From positions 1 through 60,096 of the forward strand of contig CAVQOB010000030.1 of the NCBI GenBank assembly GCA_963714325.1: DNA of 60,096 nt, written 5' to 3'. Under the pieces are notes generated by a model. It was given only the letters and a program-made list of their open reading frames with translations. It was not told where the DNA came from and did not search any database. This stretch comes from CAVQOB01 sp963714325 (GTDB taxonomy: Bacteria; Pseudomonadota; Alphaproteobacteria; Rhizobiales; Hyphomicrobiaceae). Numbering within the stretch: position 1 is the stretch's first letter; each line of letters begins with the position of its first letter. Position numbers and translations under genes: made by a program. Of the stretch, positions 17,632 through 25,679 are shown piece by piece.

Positions 17632-19488
17632 TCAATTGATGGCCGTCGATGGTCCCGGCGCTTCGAGCAGCACCTGCCCCCGGCAGAGCCGCGCATAGGG
17701 CCCCTCCCGCGCCAGCAAATCGGCATGGGTCCCGGTTTCGACGATGCGGCCATCGTCCATCACGCAGATCATGTCCGCGCGCTGCACCGTCGACAGCCGA
17801 TGCGCGATTACCAGCGTCGTTCGATCCTTGGCAAACCGGGCGAGCGCGTCCTGCACAAGCCGTTCGCTTTCCGCATCAAGCGCGCTGGTCGCTTCATCGA
17901 GCAGCAGGATCGGCGCATCCTTCAGGATTGCACGCGCCAGCGCCAGGCGTTGGCGCTGGCCACCAGACAGCCGCATGCCGCCGTCACCGATGATGGTGTC
18001 GTAGCCCTGCGGCTGGGCAACGATGAAGTCGTGCGCAGCCGCGGCCTTGGCGGCGGCGATGATATCCGCCTCACTCGCCGTCAACCGTCCGAGTGCGATA
18101 TTGGCACGAATACTGTCGTCGAACAGTGTTATATCCTGGCTGACGATTGCGATCTGGTCGCGCAGGCTCTCAAGCGTGACGTCGCGCAGATCCTGGCCGT
18201 CGATCCGGATCGTGCCCGACTGCACATCGAACAATCGCGGCACCAGATTGATCACTGTCGTCTTACCACTCCCCGACCGGCCGACCAGCGCCGCGACGCG
18301 GCCTCCCGGCACCGTCAGCGTGAAATTGCGCACCGCTTCACGCTCTGTCCGCCCTTCGTAGTTGAAGGAAATATTTTCGAATTCAATTGTCCCCGTCCGC
18401 AGCGCCAGCGGCATGGCGGACGGGCGATTGACGACCAGCGGTTTTTCATCGAGCAATTGGTACATCCGCTCGGTTGCCGACAGTCCATCCTGCAGGCCCG
18501 TCGTGAAGTTTCCCGCCGATCGCATGGCATTGGCAGCCAGCAAGAGACACGTCATGAACGCCATGAAATCGCCTGTGCTACTGAGCCCTGAAGAAATCCG
18601 CCAGGACGCCAGGCCGATCACGCCGGCGATCGCGAGCCCGGCGAACGCTTCGAGGATCGGCCCAAGCCGAGCCCGCGTCCGCACCGCCTTCAATCGCAGC
18701 GCAAAGATCTGCTCAAAATGCTGATTGAGTTTAGTCGTCGCGTAGTCCTCAAGTCGAAACGTCTTGATCAGCCGCGCGCCACCGAGCTTCTCGGACAGGC
18801 GAGATGTCATGTCACCGAACTCAACCTGCATCCGCCGCGCCACCGCCTTCAAGCGGCGACTGATGAAGAAGATCGGCAATGCCGTGAACGGGTAGACGAC
18901 CAGCACGATTGCCGTCAGCACAGGATCGAGATAAATCATGTAACAGACAAGGCAGATGGCGGTGATCGCGTCGCGGATCAGCGTATTCAACGCCATCTGA
19001 CAGGCGGTCATGATCGCACCCGTCTCGGTGACGAGACGCGACACCAGATGCCCCGTCGACTCCCGCGTGAAGCGGACATAGTCGGCGTGGATCACATGCG
19101 AGAATGCCACCTGCTGCAATTCAGCGCCGAGCCGTAAGACGATTCGGTTCGATATGATCTGATGGAAATACAGGAAAGCAGCGCGCGCCACCGTCACCAG
19201 CACGATGCCGCCGAGCACCTGCGGCAACGCCACCATGCTCCCTTGCCCGATCGAGTTGAATGCGAATTGCATCACAGTGGCATAGCCCGTCGTTGCCAGT
19301 GCGAGGCCGACGGCGACGGCCAACGACAGTGCCACCTGGCGCCAACGCGGGACCACCCAGTCAACGATAAAGCGCATCAAAACACTGCGCGACTGCCCGT
19401 CGAGCGCAAACTGCTTGATCTTGCCGACCGGCGGATTCTTGATCTTGCCGACCGGCGGATTGGCGGCGCGCTCACTCTGCGTATTCAA
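17632..19488 (-). CDS. ABC exporter, MsbA-like half transporter
   Basis: A permease-ATPase fusion of about 618 residues. Six membrane helices in the first 330 residues are followed by an ATPase with Walker A LVGRSGSGKTT, signature LSGGQRQRLALARA, Walker B ILLLDEATSALD and H-loop VIAHRLST. Its place next to DUF374-kdtA-lpxK suggests it flips lipid A-core or a related lipid across the inner membrane, but the family is broad. The start is uncertain: TTG at 19488 has GGAG five bases upstream and is preferred; a GTG at 19593 lacks a ribosome site, and ATG further in would begin at MRFIVDWV. Two exact 24-base tandem units (19414-19461) encode NPPVGKIK twice in the N-terminal tail. Confidence 0.88.
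   Translation of the reverse strand: MNTQSERAANPPVGKIKNPPVGKIKQFALDGQSRSVLMRFIVDWVVPRWRQVALSLAVAVGLALATTGYATVMQFAFNSIGQGSMVALPQVLGGIVLVTVARAAFLYFHQIISNRIVLRLGAELQQVAFSHVIHADYVRFTRESTGHLVSRLVTETGAIMTACQMALNTLIRDAITAICLVCYMIYLDPVLTAIVLVVYPFTALPIFFISRRLKAVARRMQVEFGDMTSRLSEKLGGARLIKTFRLEDYATTKLNQHFEQIFALRLKAVRTRARLGPILEAFAGLAIAGVIGLASWRISSGLSSTGDFMAFMTCLLLAANAMRSAGNFTTGLQDGLSATERMYQLLDEKPLVVNRPSAMPLALRTGTIEFENISFNYEGRTEREAVRNFTLTVPGGRVAALVGRSGSGKTTVINLVPRLFDVQSGTIRIDGQDLRDVTLESLRDQIAIVSQDITLFDDSIRANIALGRLTASEADIIAAAKAAAAHDFIVAQPQGYDTIIGDGGMRLSGGQRQRLALARAILKDAPILLLDEATSALDAESERLVQDALARFAKDRTTLVIAHRLSTVQRADMICVMDDGRIVETGTHADLLAREGPYARLCRGQVLLEAPGPSTAIN
19414..19461. repeat. Two exact 24-base tandem repeats
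   Basis: The unit runs 19414-19437 and is repeated without change at 19438-19461. It encodes NPPVGKIK on the minus strand in the presumed cytoplasmic N-terminal tail of the ABC exporter, in phase with the codons. Confidence 0.9.
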
Positions 19489-19631
19489 ACCAGCTCCGAT
19501 CGTTTTGGCCTGCCTGCATCTTCGGCTGTCCGCCGTACCAGAGACTGATAGTGGTAACGCCTGGGTGTTGCTGCCCCAAACGTCTACCGCCACGGTCTGA
19601 GCGCGTCAAACAACCGCCCCTCTGGACCGCG

Positions 19632-19925
19632 TTACCGTTTCTTGCTGACTGCTTTTTTGGGCTTTTTCGCGACGATCTTGGCCGCCGCCAGCGGTTCCAG
19701 CAGCCGATGCAGATGCACGACGAAATACCGCATCTGCGCATTATCGACGGTGCGCTGCGCCACGGCTTTCCAGGCCTTCTGCGCTTCGGCGTAGTTCGGA
19801 TAGATCCCGACAATATCGAGATTTGCCAGATCCTTGAACTCGATCCCGTCCAGCGACGTCAACTCGCCGCCGAACACCAGATGCAGCAATTGGCTCGACG
19901 TATGGCTCGCTTCTTTGGCGTTCAT
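19632..19925 (-). CDS. DUF4170 protein of the lipid A cluster
   Basis: A 97-residue DUF4170 protein: LHLVFGGELTSLDGIEFKDLANLDIVGIYPNYAEAQKAWKAVAQRTVDNAQMRYFVVHLHRLLEP, ending in a lysine-rich tail. DUF4170 genes sit beside DUF374, kdtA and lpxK in many Rhizobiales, so a helper role in lipid A or Kdo assembly is likely, but the biochemical role is unknown. ATG at 19925 is chosen because it begins the conserved part; an upstream start would add 16 residues. Confidence 0.83.
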   Translation of the reverse strand: MNAKEASHTSSQLLHLVFGGELTSLDGIEFKDLANLDIVGIYPNYAEAQKAWKAVAQRTVDNAQMRYFVVHLHRLLEPLAAAKIVAKKPKKAVSKKR

Positions 19926-20401
19926 GCCTATTGTTCCCGCTTCTACCCGACTAAACCGGCCCGAACCGGCCATTCAACGCCAAAATAAGACCGCGATTCA
20001 CGCCTTGTTTACGCATTCTTTAAGGCGATCGGAAGTGTTTTCTGGCAATCTGCTTGATAACGGGCTGCGGTAAAGACGGCTCAGAAGTCAACAGGTTACG
20101 GGTCTTCGAGCGGCGCTTCCGGGCAATCGGATAGCGCCGCTCGCCGTTGGCCAGCGCGGTAGCTGGTGGGCAACTGAAGCGCCAAGTAAAGAGCGCGGTT
20201 GGTCCTGCCGGAGGCAAGCAAGCATAAAGTGGGCAACTGAAGCGCCAGAAAATAGCGCGGGTGCTGGTCGGCACCTGGTGCGCCCGCGCTGGTTGGTCGC
20301 TCGTGCTCCCCGAAAAGTGTGAAGCGGTTTTCGGATCAGGCGCACGAGCCGGCAAAAGTGGGCAACCGAAGGCGCAAGATAAAGAGTGCAATAGGGGGCG
20401 C
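19926..20401. repeat. Repeat-rich intergenic region
   Basis: About 475 bases without a gene. Three imperfect copies of an 18-base word, TGGGCAACTGAAGCGCCA at 20167-20184 and 20230-20247 and TGGGCAACCGAAGGCGCA at 20359-20376, are each followed by an A-rich AAAG/TAG-AGCG stretch. Between the last two is the familiar rhizobial palindrome CCCGAAAAG...GTTTTCGG (20310-20340). The block near 20160-20260 resembles 6375-6425 in reverse. Confidence 0.7.
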
Positions 20402-21433
20402 CTATTGCGGCTTGGCGTAGCGGCGACTCCACTCGGCAATGATGCGATCGCGATTATCAGCCGCCCAATCCAGATCATTCTTGATCATCGATTGCGCGAC
20501 CCCCTCGGGATACCCGGGCTTGGGCACAGTGATTCCCTCGATCGCCACCTGTGAGACGAACTTGGCATAGAGCTCATTGGCTTTGCGGCTCGCCGCCCAG
20601 TCCATCAGCCGTTTCGCCGCGTCGAGGTTTTTAGTGCCTTTGAGGATCGCAGCCGTATCCATATCCCACCCGCCGCCCTCTTTCATCAGCAGCACATCAA
20701 TCGGCGCATCCTTGGCTTTCAGCGAAGCGCCCGCCAGCTCGTAGGAAATACCAGCCACGAACTCTCCTGCCGCAGCCTGCCGGCAGGGCTTGGTGCCGGA
20801 GTGCTCGTAGTAGGCGACGTTCTTATGCAGCGCATCCATGTAGGCCCACGCCTTCTCCTCGCCCATCATTTGAATCCAGGCCGAGACGTGGAAATAGCCG
20901 GTCCCCGATGACGCCGGATTCGGCATGACGATGCGGCCCTTGTAGACGGGATCAAGCAAGTCAGCCCAAGACGACGGTGTTTTGACGGCGAGCTTCTTCG
21001 CCTCGATCGTATTGAAGCAGATGGCAGCAACCCACGCCTCCATCCCAACCCACGACGGCGGATTGGCCTTGTCGCGGAAACTCGGGCGGATGTTCGCGAG
21101 ATTGGCCGGCGCGTAAGGCACCAACAGCCCCAGCGACTTGATCTTCGCCATCGAGGTCACCGCGAGGCCCCAGATGGCGTCGGCCTGTTGCTTCTCGCCC
21201 TCCGCCTGGATGCGCGCCGCGATCACGCCGGTCGAATCCCGGATCCAGACGATCTCGATATCCGGATTGTCCTTCTCGAAGCCGACCTTGAACTCGGCGA
21301 TGTTGTCGGCTTCCAGTGTCGAATGCACGACGAGTTTGGTGCGCGGTTGTTGCGCGGCGCTTGCGCCCGTCAACGCGACCAGCGCGAGCGCCATCGCCGC
21401 CAGTTCAACACCGAAACGTTTCATGCCAGCCAT
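20402..21433 (-). CDS. ABC transporter solute-binding protein, TPP-riboswitch controlled
   Basis: A 343-residue periplasmic binding protein with a signal peptide (MKRFGVELAAMALALVALTGASAAQ). The mature part (KLVVHSTLEADNIAEFKVGFEKDNPDIEIVWIRDSTGVIAARI, then WGLAVTSMAKIKSLGLLVPY) looks like the binding proteins named for 2-aminoethylphosphonate or iron(III), a family that also contains the thiamine-binding protein ThiB. The TPP riboswitch directly upstream argues for thiamine or a thiamine precursor as ligand. ATG at 21433 follows GGAGG at nine bases. No permease or ATPase gene is next to it; downstream is only the repeat region. Confidence 0.85.
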   Translation of the reverse strand: MAGMKRFGVELAAMALALVALTGASAAQQPRTKLVVHSTLEADNIAEFKVGFEKDNPDIEIVWIRDSTGVIAARIQAEGEKQQADAIWGLAVTSMAKIKSLGLLVPYAPANLANIRPSFRDKANPPSWVGMEAWVAAICFNTIEAKKLAVKTPSSWADLLDPVYKGRIVMPNPASSGTGYFHVSAWIQMMGEEKAWAYMDALHKNVAYYEHSGTKPCRQAAAGEFVAGISYELAGASLKAKDAPIDVLLMKEGGGWDMDTAAILKGTKNLDAAKRLMDWAASRKANELYAKFVSQVAIEGITVPKPGYPEGVAQSMIKNDLDWAADNRDRIIAEWSRRYAKPQ

Positions 21434-21540
21434 CGCCCAACTCCTCCAAGATCAGCGGCGCGCCGCCAAGACACCCGGCCGCGCCAAGCCGTGGGCATCA
21501 TGATGAACGAAGTTGGGCTGGCGACCGTCATCGGTCGCAT

Positions 21541-21640
21541 CCTCCGTCCCTTCGCCGGCATGACCCGCAGCAGGTTCAAAGGGTGCTCGCGTCAATCAAA
21601 CGCGATCTCAGCCAGCTTCCCGCCAGCGCCCCTCGGACCG
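21541..21640 (-). promoter_or_regulatory. TPP riboswitch (THI box)
   Basis: Read on the minus strand the region carries the conserved thiamine pyrophosphate aptamer words in order: GAGGGGCGC, GCTGAGA, a variable stem (TCGCGTTTGAT...GACGCGA), ACCCTTTGAACCTG, CGGGTCATGCCGGCG and AAGGGA, with TCCG (21634-21637) and CGGA (21543-21546) closing the P1 stem. A strong hairpin GCGACC-GATGAC-GGTCGC (about 21522-21539) follows and may be the expression platform. The start codon of the binding-protein gene lies about 110 bases downstream. When TPP is bound, expression should be turned down. Confidence 0.92.
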
Positions 21641-21717
21641 GCATGCTGTGACACAAGAGTTTGGTGCGCGCAAGGCCAGCCGGACCGTGCCCCGCGTCCT
21701 GATGGAATCGGGCCGGT

Positions 21718-22623
21718 TCAACGGCTACGGGCGCGCAATTGCCCGGTTTCCCAGCCGATCAAGGCTCGTTTTCGTGTGAGGCCCCAGTGATAGCCACCGA
21801 GCGCACCGTCGCCCCGCAGCACACGATGGCAGGGGACCACGAACGAGATCGGGTTGCGCCCGACCGCCGAGCCGACCGCCCGCGACGCCGTCGGCTGGCC
21901 GAGATGCCGCGCGATATCCGCGTAACTGACAGCACGCCCCATCGGAATCCGCAGCAGCGTTTCCCAGACGCGCACCTCGAAGTTGGTTCCAATCAAAACC
22001 AATCGCACTGGATTGTCCGGCGACCAGCGGCTCGCATCGAACATCTGCTGCGCCAGCGGCGTCGTCCGCTCGGGCTCGGCGACGAACACGGCCTTCGGCC
22101 AGCGCCGCGTCATATCCTCCAATGCTTCTGCGCGCGTCTGTCCTGCATCCTCGTTGACAAATCCGACCCCGCAAACACCCCGCGCGGTCGCCATGACCAG
22201 CGTGTCGCCGAACGGCGTCTCATGGAATCCGTAGCCGATCTCAAGACCGTCCCCGCGCCGCTTGTAGTCGCCAGGCGTCATCGCCTCATGCGACACGAAC
22301 AGATCATGCAGCCGCCCCGCCCCCGACAACCCCACCTCGTGCGCCGCATCGAGCAGCGTCGCCGATCCCTCCAGCAACGCTCGTGCCCGGTCGACGGCCA
22401 TCGCCTGCACGAATTCTTTCGGACTAAGCCCACACCAACGCTTGAACAGTTTCTGCGCGTGCGCCGGCGACAGTCGCAGATGCCGCGCAAGATCATCCAG
22501 CGGCGGATGCTCGGTCCAATGTTCGCTGAGAAACGCAATCGCGCTGCGGATCGCCGCATAGTCGCGACCAACGTCACGCGGATCGGCCAACGGTGGCTGC
22601 GCGGCTATCGGGCACTCAAGCAT
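21718..22623 (-). CDS. Ada-like methylated-DNA-protein cysteine methyltransferase with AraC domain
   Basis: A 301-residue two-domain protein. Residues about 20-125 form an AraC-type helix-turn-helix domain (LDDLARHLRLSPAHAQKLFKRWCGLSPKEFVQ), and the rest is an O6-alkylguanine-DNA alkyltransferase ending in the active-site box FVVPCHRVLRGDGALGGYHWG (acceptor cysteine about 265). It lacks the N-terminal zinc/phosphotriester domain of full Ada, so it would repair O6-methylguanine and may act as a regulator without that sensor. ATG at 22623 has GGGAG seven bases upstream; an ATG at 22647 abuts a long hairpin and is less likely. Confidence 0.9.
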   Translation of the reverse strand: MLECPIAAQPPLADPRDVGRDYAAIRSAIAFLSEHWTEHPPLDDLARHLRLSPAHAQKLFKRWCGLSPKEFVQAMAVDRARALLEGSATLLDAAHEVGLSGAGRLHDLFVSHEAMTPGDYKRRGDGLEIGYGFHETPFGDTLVMATARGVCGVGFVNEDAGQTRAEALEDMTRRWPKAVFVAEPERTTPLAQQMFDASRWSPDNPVRLVLIGTNFEVRVWETLLRIPMGRAVSYADIARHLGQPTASRAVGSAVGRNPISFVVPCHRVLRGDGALGGYHWGLTRKRALIGWETGQLRARSR

Positions 22624-22647
22624 GGCCGGTCTCCCGTTCGATGTCAT

Positions 22648-22711
22648 CTAGTACCCACGATCACAAGTCCCTGGTACGGCTGTGCCAGGGACTTGTGATC
22701 GTGGGTACTAG
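22648..22711. repeat. 27-bp perfect inverted repeat (long hairpin)
   Basis: Arms 22648-22674 and 22685-22711 are perfect complements around a ten-base loop. The arm begins CTAGTACCCACGATCACAAG. The hairpin stands 24 bases upstream of the Ada-like start, inside its 5' leader if transcription begins further upstream. Confidence 0.95.
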
Positions 22712-23195
22712 GCCACAAACTAACCCAGCAACCCCAACCAATCGACCCGTTTCCTGCGCTGCGATTCCAATCCATTTTTTCCACACACTCACCATAACAC
22801 AGGTGTCATCCCGACGGAGGCCGGAGACCCGCGACTTCGGCGCGGCGCGAAGGCCTCTATCACGGGTCGGTGGCCGCAGCGGTTGAAAACCCAGCCCTGT
22901 CCGCTGAATATATACTTATGGTTGGCTTGGCCCGGGGGTGCCGGCCGTCGCCAGGATTACGAGTGCCAGGATCACGAGTGGATGGGCCGGAGCGGCGACA
23001 AGAACGGTACGACTGCGGGAACGGCTCTGGGATAACGGGTTCTCCCGCAGAGGAATTGGTGCCGATATTGACCGGGGCGTACCCAAGCGCATGGTCCAAC
23101 TTTGCCTTTGCAAGCCACGCCAACAGGCATAGCCTCATGGGCGTCCTATGCCGCTGAGGCGGATCATTCCGCCGCGCCTACCCGAGGAGACGCCC
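22712..23195. other. Intergenic region, short repeats only
   Basis: About 480 bases without a supported gene between two divergent genes. I see a REP-like block (GTGTCATCCCGACGGAGGCCGG) near 22803-22825 and a short direct repeat GCCAGGATTACGAGT/GCCAGGATCACGAGT near 22951-22980. Nothing else stands out. Confidence 0.5.
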
Positions 23196-24314
23196 ATGCT
23201 CGTACCCAGACTGGCCATGACCGCCGGCGCGATGATCGCCGCACTGTACGCCCAACCCGCGTCGGCCCAACAGAAAGCCGCCGCCACCGCACCCCGCCAC
23301 GTCGTTGATGCCAGCTGGCCGAAGCCGCTCGCCGACAACATGATCCTCGGGCAAGTCTCCGGCATCGCCGTTGGCCGCAATGATACGGTGTGGATCGTCC
23401 ATCGCCCGGCAACGCTCGTTGACGACGAGAAGGGCGCGACCAAAACGCCGCCCGAAACGCGCTGCTGTAAAGCCGCCCCGCCCGTCCTGCAATTCTCAAC
23501 CGACGGCCGCCTGCTCAAGAGTTGGGGTGGACCCGGGGCGGGCTACGATTGGCCGAAGTCCGAACACGGTATCCACGTCGACAGCGATGGCAACGTCTGG
23601 CTCGCCGGCAATAGCGAGCAGGATCACATGATCCTGAAATTCTCCCCCGACGGCAAATTCCTGCTGCAGATCGGCAAGCCCGGCGCATCGAAGGGCTCCA
23701 ACGCCACCGATCAACTCGGCCGCCCCGCGCATATGGTCACCGACGACAAGGCCGGTGAGGTGTACGTCGCTGACGGCTACGGCAACCGCCGCATCATCGT
23801 TTTCGACACCAAGACCGGCACCTATAAGCGTCACTGGGGCGCCTACGGCACCAAGACGCCGACCGACGACAAGTTGCCGCCCTATAAGCCCGTTGCGATC
23901 ACGGATCTGTCGAAATCGTTCTCGAACCCGGTCCACTGCGTCCGCCTCTCGAGTGACGGCCTCGTTTACATGTGCGACCGCGCCAACGACCGTATCCAGG
24001 TCTTCAAAACCGATGGCACCTTCGTCAAGGAATTCCAGGTCGAACCACAAACCCTACAGAACGGCGCTGTTTGGGATCTCGTCTTGTCCGAGGATCGCGC
24101 GCAAAAATACATTTACGTTGCCGACGGCGCCAATATGCAGATCTACGCGCTCGATCGCCAGACCGGCGCCAAGCTCGGCGCCTTTGGCCGGCCCGGACGC
24201 ATGGCCGGCGAGTTCAAATGGGTGCACAACATGGCCATCGACTCGAAGGGCAATATCTACACCTCCGAAGTCGGCACCGGCCGTCGCGCGCAGAAATTCC
24301 GCAAGGTGAATTGA
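23196..24314 (+). CDS. Secreted NHL-repeat beta-propeller protein
   Basis: A 372-residue exported protein. The signal peptide MLVPRLAMTAGAMIAALYAQPASA is followed by a propeller made of repeated units of the type D-x-x-G-N-V-W, D-G-K-F-L, G-E-V-Y-V-A-D-G-Y-G-N-R-R-I and G-L-V-Y-M-C-D-R-A-N-D-R-I-Q-V-F, as in NHL and peptidyl-alpha-hydroxyglycine lyase-like proteins. A pair C-C sits in an early loop (ETRCCKAAPPV). Substrate is unknown. ATG at 23196 follows CGAGGAG at six bases; an upstream in-frame start would spoil the signal peptide. Confidence 0.87.
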   Translation: MLVPRLAMTAGAMIAALYAQPASAQQKAAATAPRHVVDASWPKPLADNMILGQVSGIAVGRNDTVWIVHRPATLVDDEKGATKTPPETRCCKAAPPVLQFSTDGRLLKSWGGPGAGYDWPKSEHGIHVDSDGNVWLAGNSEQDHMILKFSPDGKFLLQIGKPGASKGSNATDQLGRPAHMVTDDKAGEVYVADGYGNRRIIVFDTKTGTYKRHWGAYGTKTPTDDKLPPYKPVAITDLSKSFSNPVHCVRLSSDGLVYMCDRANDRIQVFKTDGTFVKEFQVEPQTLQNGAVWDLVLSEDRAQKYIYVADGANMQIYALDRQTGAKLGAFGRPGRMAGEFKWVHNMAIDSKGNIYTSEVGTGRRAQKFRKVN

Positions 24315-24345
24315 TCGAGCGCCCGCGGGCCGCATTGTGCAATAC

Positions 24346-24381
24346 AAAATAAAAACCCCACGAAGGCAGCGCCTCGCGGGG
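24346..24381 (-). terminator. Rho-independent terminator after the small lipoprotein gene
   Basis: On the minus strand, CCCCGCGAGGC-GCT-GCCTTCGTGGGG is followed by TTTTTATTTT. It lies 35 bases past the stop of the lipoprotein gene and 31 past the convergent NHL gene, and may serve both. Confidence 0.8.
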
Positions 24382-24416
24382 AATGTCGTGTCAGCAGTTC
24401 GGCAGCAACGCAGCCA

Positions 24417-24698
24417 TCAGGTGTGGCAGCGCGCACCAAGATACTGGTTCAGCAAGCTGTTGTAGCGATCGGCGACCGCCTGCGTCGCGGGATCGACCTT
24501 GCCTTTACCGGCGCGCTCGACCTTCGATTGCGCGCCCTGCGAATCCATCCGGTTCAGTTCCGCCCGAATGCTTTGGCAGGATTGACCCGCCGGCAACGCG
24601 CGCGCACCGGGATCGCCGCCACCGGGGCCGCTTGACTCACAACCCGCGAGCAAGGCGGCGACCGCCAGCACGCCCAATAGTGTTTTCGACGTCTTCAT
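24417..24698 (-). CDS. Small lipoprotein of unknown function
   Basis: A 93-residue protein with a lipoprotein signal (MKTSKTLLGVLAVAALLAGC, lipidated C20). The mature part is short: a glycine-rich linker followed by SCQSIRAELNRMDSQGAQSKVERAGKGKVDPATQAVADRYNSLLNQYLGARC, with two cysteines that could form a disulfide. No family is recognised. ATG at 24698 has GGGGGAAG four bases upstream. Its organisation resembles the next lipoprotein gene (24940-25446). Confidence 0.78.
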   Translation of the reverse strand: MKTSKTLLGVLAVAALLAGCESSGPGGGDPGARALPAGQSCQSIRAELNRMDSQGAQSKVERAGKGKVDPATQAVADRYNSLLNQYLGARCHT

Positions 24699-24939
24699 AC
24701 GACTTCCCCCGAATCCATTTCGGTCCCAAGTGAACGGCCACCAACCATAGCGCCTCAGTGATTTCAACCCGGCGTGGCGGAACTGCGGCGATACCCACCG
24801 GTTGCCGTCATCACGTCTCTTTGCGCAATATTTCAGTGCGTTAGGGACGCGGCCGCCGCCAAATGGGCAACGGCGAACCGGCATTCGAGCCCGCTCGCCG
24901 CTGATTGTCGAACCCATGAACCGCTTGGCGATCCGCTGG

Positions 24940-25446
24940 TTATTGCGCTTTCGACGCCGCACCGGCCGCAGCAGCCGCAGCTCCCGCCGGCGCCGCACTG
25001 GTCACCCCCGATGTCGCGGCCTTCGCGACCGCCTTGGACGCCACCGACGGCGCTGCCGCCGCGACAACCGCTGATGCGGGAACAGCCGGGGCCTGCGCGG
25101 TTTGCGGTGTGCCGGATGGCACCTTCGCACACTTCGCCTGGAAGTCGGCGTTGGCCTTGTTCAATTCCATCTGCTTCTTCAGCGCCGTGCGCAGTACGGG
25201 TACGCTTGCCGACTTGCCACTCGCGGCCGCTTCAAGCCGGGCGACAGTGCCCTCCTTGCGCAGCGTATCAATCTGCGATGTCAGCTGCACGCAAACCGGA
25301 TCGGGCTTGGGTGCTGCCACGGCCGCCGTTTCCTGCGGCGCGAGCGAGTTGGTGGTGATCGGGCCACCGTCACTGGCACAGCCAGCAACCAGACCAGACA
25401 TGAGAATTGCAGTCATCAGATAAGCTGAATGCCGGAGCGCCGTCAT
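24940..25446 (-). CDS. Ala-rich lipoprotein of unknown function
   Basis: A 168-residue protein with a lipobox (LVAGC, C23) and a mature part containing VCVQLTSQIDTLRKEGTVARLEAAASGKSASVPVLRTALKKQMELNKANADFQAKC, which has two cysteines and coiled-coil character, followed by a long Ala/Pro/Val low-complexity tail. It may share an origin with the lipoprotein at 24417. ATG at 25446 follows GGTGA at four bases. Function unknown. Confidence 0.77.
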   Translation of the reverse strand: MTALRHSAYLMTAILMSGLVAGCASDGGPITTNSLAPQETAAVAAPKPDPVCVQLTSQIDTLRKEGTVARLEAAASGKSASVPVLRTALKKQMELNKANADFQAKCAKVPSGTPQTAQAPAVPASAVVAAAAPSVASKAVAKAATSGVTSAAPAGAAAAAAGAASKAQ

Positions 25447-25679
25447 GGGTTCACCCTTGTGGAGAGGACCGTGACCGACTGGCCACGTCCAACAGATCGT
25501 CGAACGCTGAACCAAACGCACACCTTGCTCTCAGGCCATACGCACGTTCGTTCATGCCGACAATGCACGGCTTGACAGTAGCCCCAGGTCATCCACAGCC
25601 GACAGCCCCCGGATCATCGATTGCGGTTCAGAGGTTGCGGGAAAGCAACATCTGGCGGTTCGTGATCAGGCAAAACCGC

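Noticed and set aside
15689..17698. 669-codon plus-strand ORF
   Set aside because: Antisense to the DUF374-KdtA gene; Arg/His-rich shadow without domains.
20160..20400. Possible CRISPR array
   Set aside because: Only three imperfect copies with unequal gaps (about 45 and 111 bases) and no cas genes.
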